In this document: positions 63,211 through 64,000 of the stretch, one piece after another
Position numbering within the stretch: the stretch's first letter is position 1
Layout: every line of letters starts with the position of its first letter
DNA from: Pseudoalteromonas luteoviolacea
GTDB lineage: Bacteria > Pseudomonadota > Gammaproteobacteria > Enterobacterales > Alteromonadaceae
NCBI RefSeq assembly: GCF_001750165.1
Contig: NZ_CP015412.1
Coordinates: forward strand, 62,001 to 126,000
Direction: 5' to 3'
Length of the DNA: 64,000 bases
Translations under genes and position numbers: made by a program
The notes under the pieces: generated by a model
Told to the model about the DNA's origin: nothing
Seen by the model: only the letters and a program-made list of their open reading frames with translations
The model's database searches: none

Positions 63211-64000
63211 TTAAAGTTCTATGACGATACACAGGCCTGAATCTAAATTGTTTTGCGCATGAATATGCCCGTTGAGTCGTTCCATTTGGCGTTTGCATAG
63301 AGCAAGCCCTAAACCGAATGAATCGCTATCGGGCTGCGTATGTGAATAGCCATGGCTGCGATAGAAGGGTTTGAAAATATCTGTCAGTTCACTGTCTGAC
63401 ACGCCAGGTCCATCATCAATGATTTGAATGGTGGTGTTGTTGAGGGTCACTAAGATGCGACTCTCTGCAAAGCGGCTGGCATTTCTCAAAACATTCTCAA
63501 TGACTTGGCCAAGCACTCTGGCATCACTATTGAGTGTTTTGGAGTCGGGCAGCTCGAGGTTAATCTGCAAATGAGGGGCTTCGAACTTCACTTCTTCAGC
63601 AATACAGTCAATTAAGTCGACCAAATCAAAAGGGGTGTTTTCCGTATCTGTTTGTGGACAGAAGCGTTCATTTTCGAGCCAAGTGAGTGTTAGGGTGTTT
63701 TCGGCAAGCTCTCGCATGGTATGGGTATTTTTGGTCACGCGATTGAGCATATCTTGTTGGTCTAATCCTGATTTATGGCACTCCAGCGCGGTTTCAATGC
63801 GGGCTATCGGTGTGCGAATTTCATGAGAAAAATCAGCAATAAACTGCCTTTGTGCGCGAATGGTGTTGGCGGTGCAGTTGGCCATTTTGTCAAAGGTGGC
63901 TGCAATTTGCTTAAACTCGGCATCACGACTAGAGATTTTGTCGCCAATACGGCTGTCTAAGTCTCCATCTGCAAAGGCGCGGGTACTTTGCTCAAGTTGC
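63211..64000 (-). CDS. Sensor histidine kinase, N-terminus cut off by the window edge
   Basis: The frame stays open to the right edge, so the ATG at 63885 is internal and not the start. The visible part (262 residues) has the end of a HAMP domain (TRAFADGDLDSRI, SRDAEFKQIAATFDKM), then HisKA with ADFSHEIRTPIARIE, a N-box (VLRNASRFAES) and a G-box (IIDDGPGVSDSEL, FGLGLALCKRQMERL). This is the OmpR-group kinase architecture; a response regulator gene is expected just beyond the edge. It precedes the TonB receptor on the same strand, but the candidate Fur box between them suggests separate promoters. Confidence 0.9.
   Translation of the reverse strand, partial: QLEQSTRAFADGDLDSRIGDKISSRDAEFKQIAATFDKMANCTANTIRAQRQFIADFSHEIRTPIARIETALECHKSGLDQQDMLNRVTKNTHTMRELAENTLTLTWLENERFCPQTDTENTPFDLVDLIDCIAEEVKFEAPHLQINLELPDSKTLNSDARVLGQVIENVLRNASRFAESRILVTLNNTTIQIIDDGPGVSDSELTDIFKPFYRSHGYSHTQPDSDSFGLGLALCKRQMERLNGHIHAQNNLDSGLCIVIEL

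Overview
The window reads as chromosome from a marine gammaproteobacterium of the Alteromonadales, most like Pseudoalteromonas. This is inferred from gene content: an RND efflux operon, a PagL-type lipid A deacylase, an S9 peptidase lipoprotein, a TonB receptor, propeller-type sensor kinases, and secreted CBM2/YceI/DUF1592/DUF1552 proteins. No tRNA, rRNA, CRISPR array, insertion sequence or phage gene was seen.

Layout. 1-9.9 kb: a small GG-leader peptide gene entering from the left edge, a secreted esterase with TPR tail, a CadC-like membrane regulator, a LytS/LytR-type two-component pair with a membrane-bound serine beta-lactamase-like protein, a TetR/RibD-like pair around a clear operator, and a LysR regulator. 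10-16.8 kb: the LysR gene faces a complete RND efflux operon (adaptor, pump, outer membrane factor) ending with a quinone-oxidoreductase-like gene and a strong terminator. 16.8-18.3 kb: PagL-like and MlaC-like envelope genes.

18.4-28.9 kb is the most accessory part. A large LysM-like/Ig-like protein of polymorphic-toxin character is broken into two overlapping reading frames. It converges on a tandem array of five lipoproteins with a formylglycine-generating-enzyme (SUMF/FGE) fold but no catalytic cysteine pair, plus a sixth broken copy and a duplicated scrap of the toxin gene's 3' end. This looks like amplified immunity genes. Then come a secreted methyltransferase-like protein, an immunity-like gene split at an A8 run, and a Coq7-like diiron protein with no usable start codon.

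29-35.5 kb: a minus-strand operon of three secreted proteins (CBM2/PKD/YceI, CBM2/YceI/FN3/cytochrome c/DUF1592, and DUF1552) preceded by a convincing cyclic-di-GMP-I (GEMM) riboswitch.

36-44.4 kb: nucleoside hydrolase, a secreted unknown, an alpha/beta hydrolase, two PF00756 esterases, a GNAT enzyme and, between the esterases, an array of six tiny genes for 33-38-residue peptides. The peptides share a double-glycine leader and a Gly-rich core ending in EPPQ(F/L)GD. The peptide at the left edge has the same leader pattern and also adjoins a PF00756 esterase. This is the best candidate for an undescribed peptide system.

44.8-64 kb: DUF2975/XRE pair, S9 peptidase, small accessory genes, a tannase-family esterase with a near-perfect Fur box, a propeller sensor kinase, a GGDEF diguanylate cyclase, small secreted proteins, a GNAT enzyme, a RecQ-type helicase, a TonB receptor with a candidate Fur box, and a sensor kinase running off the right edge.
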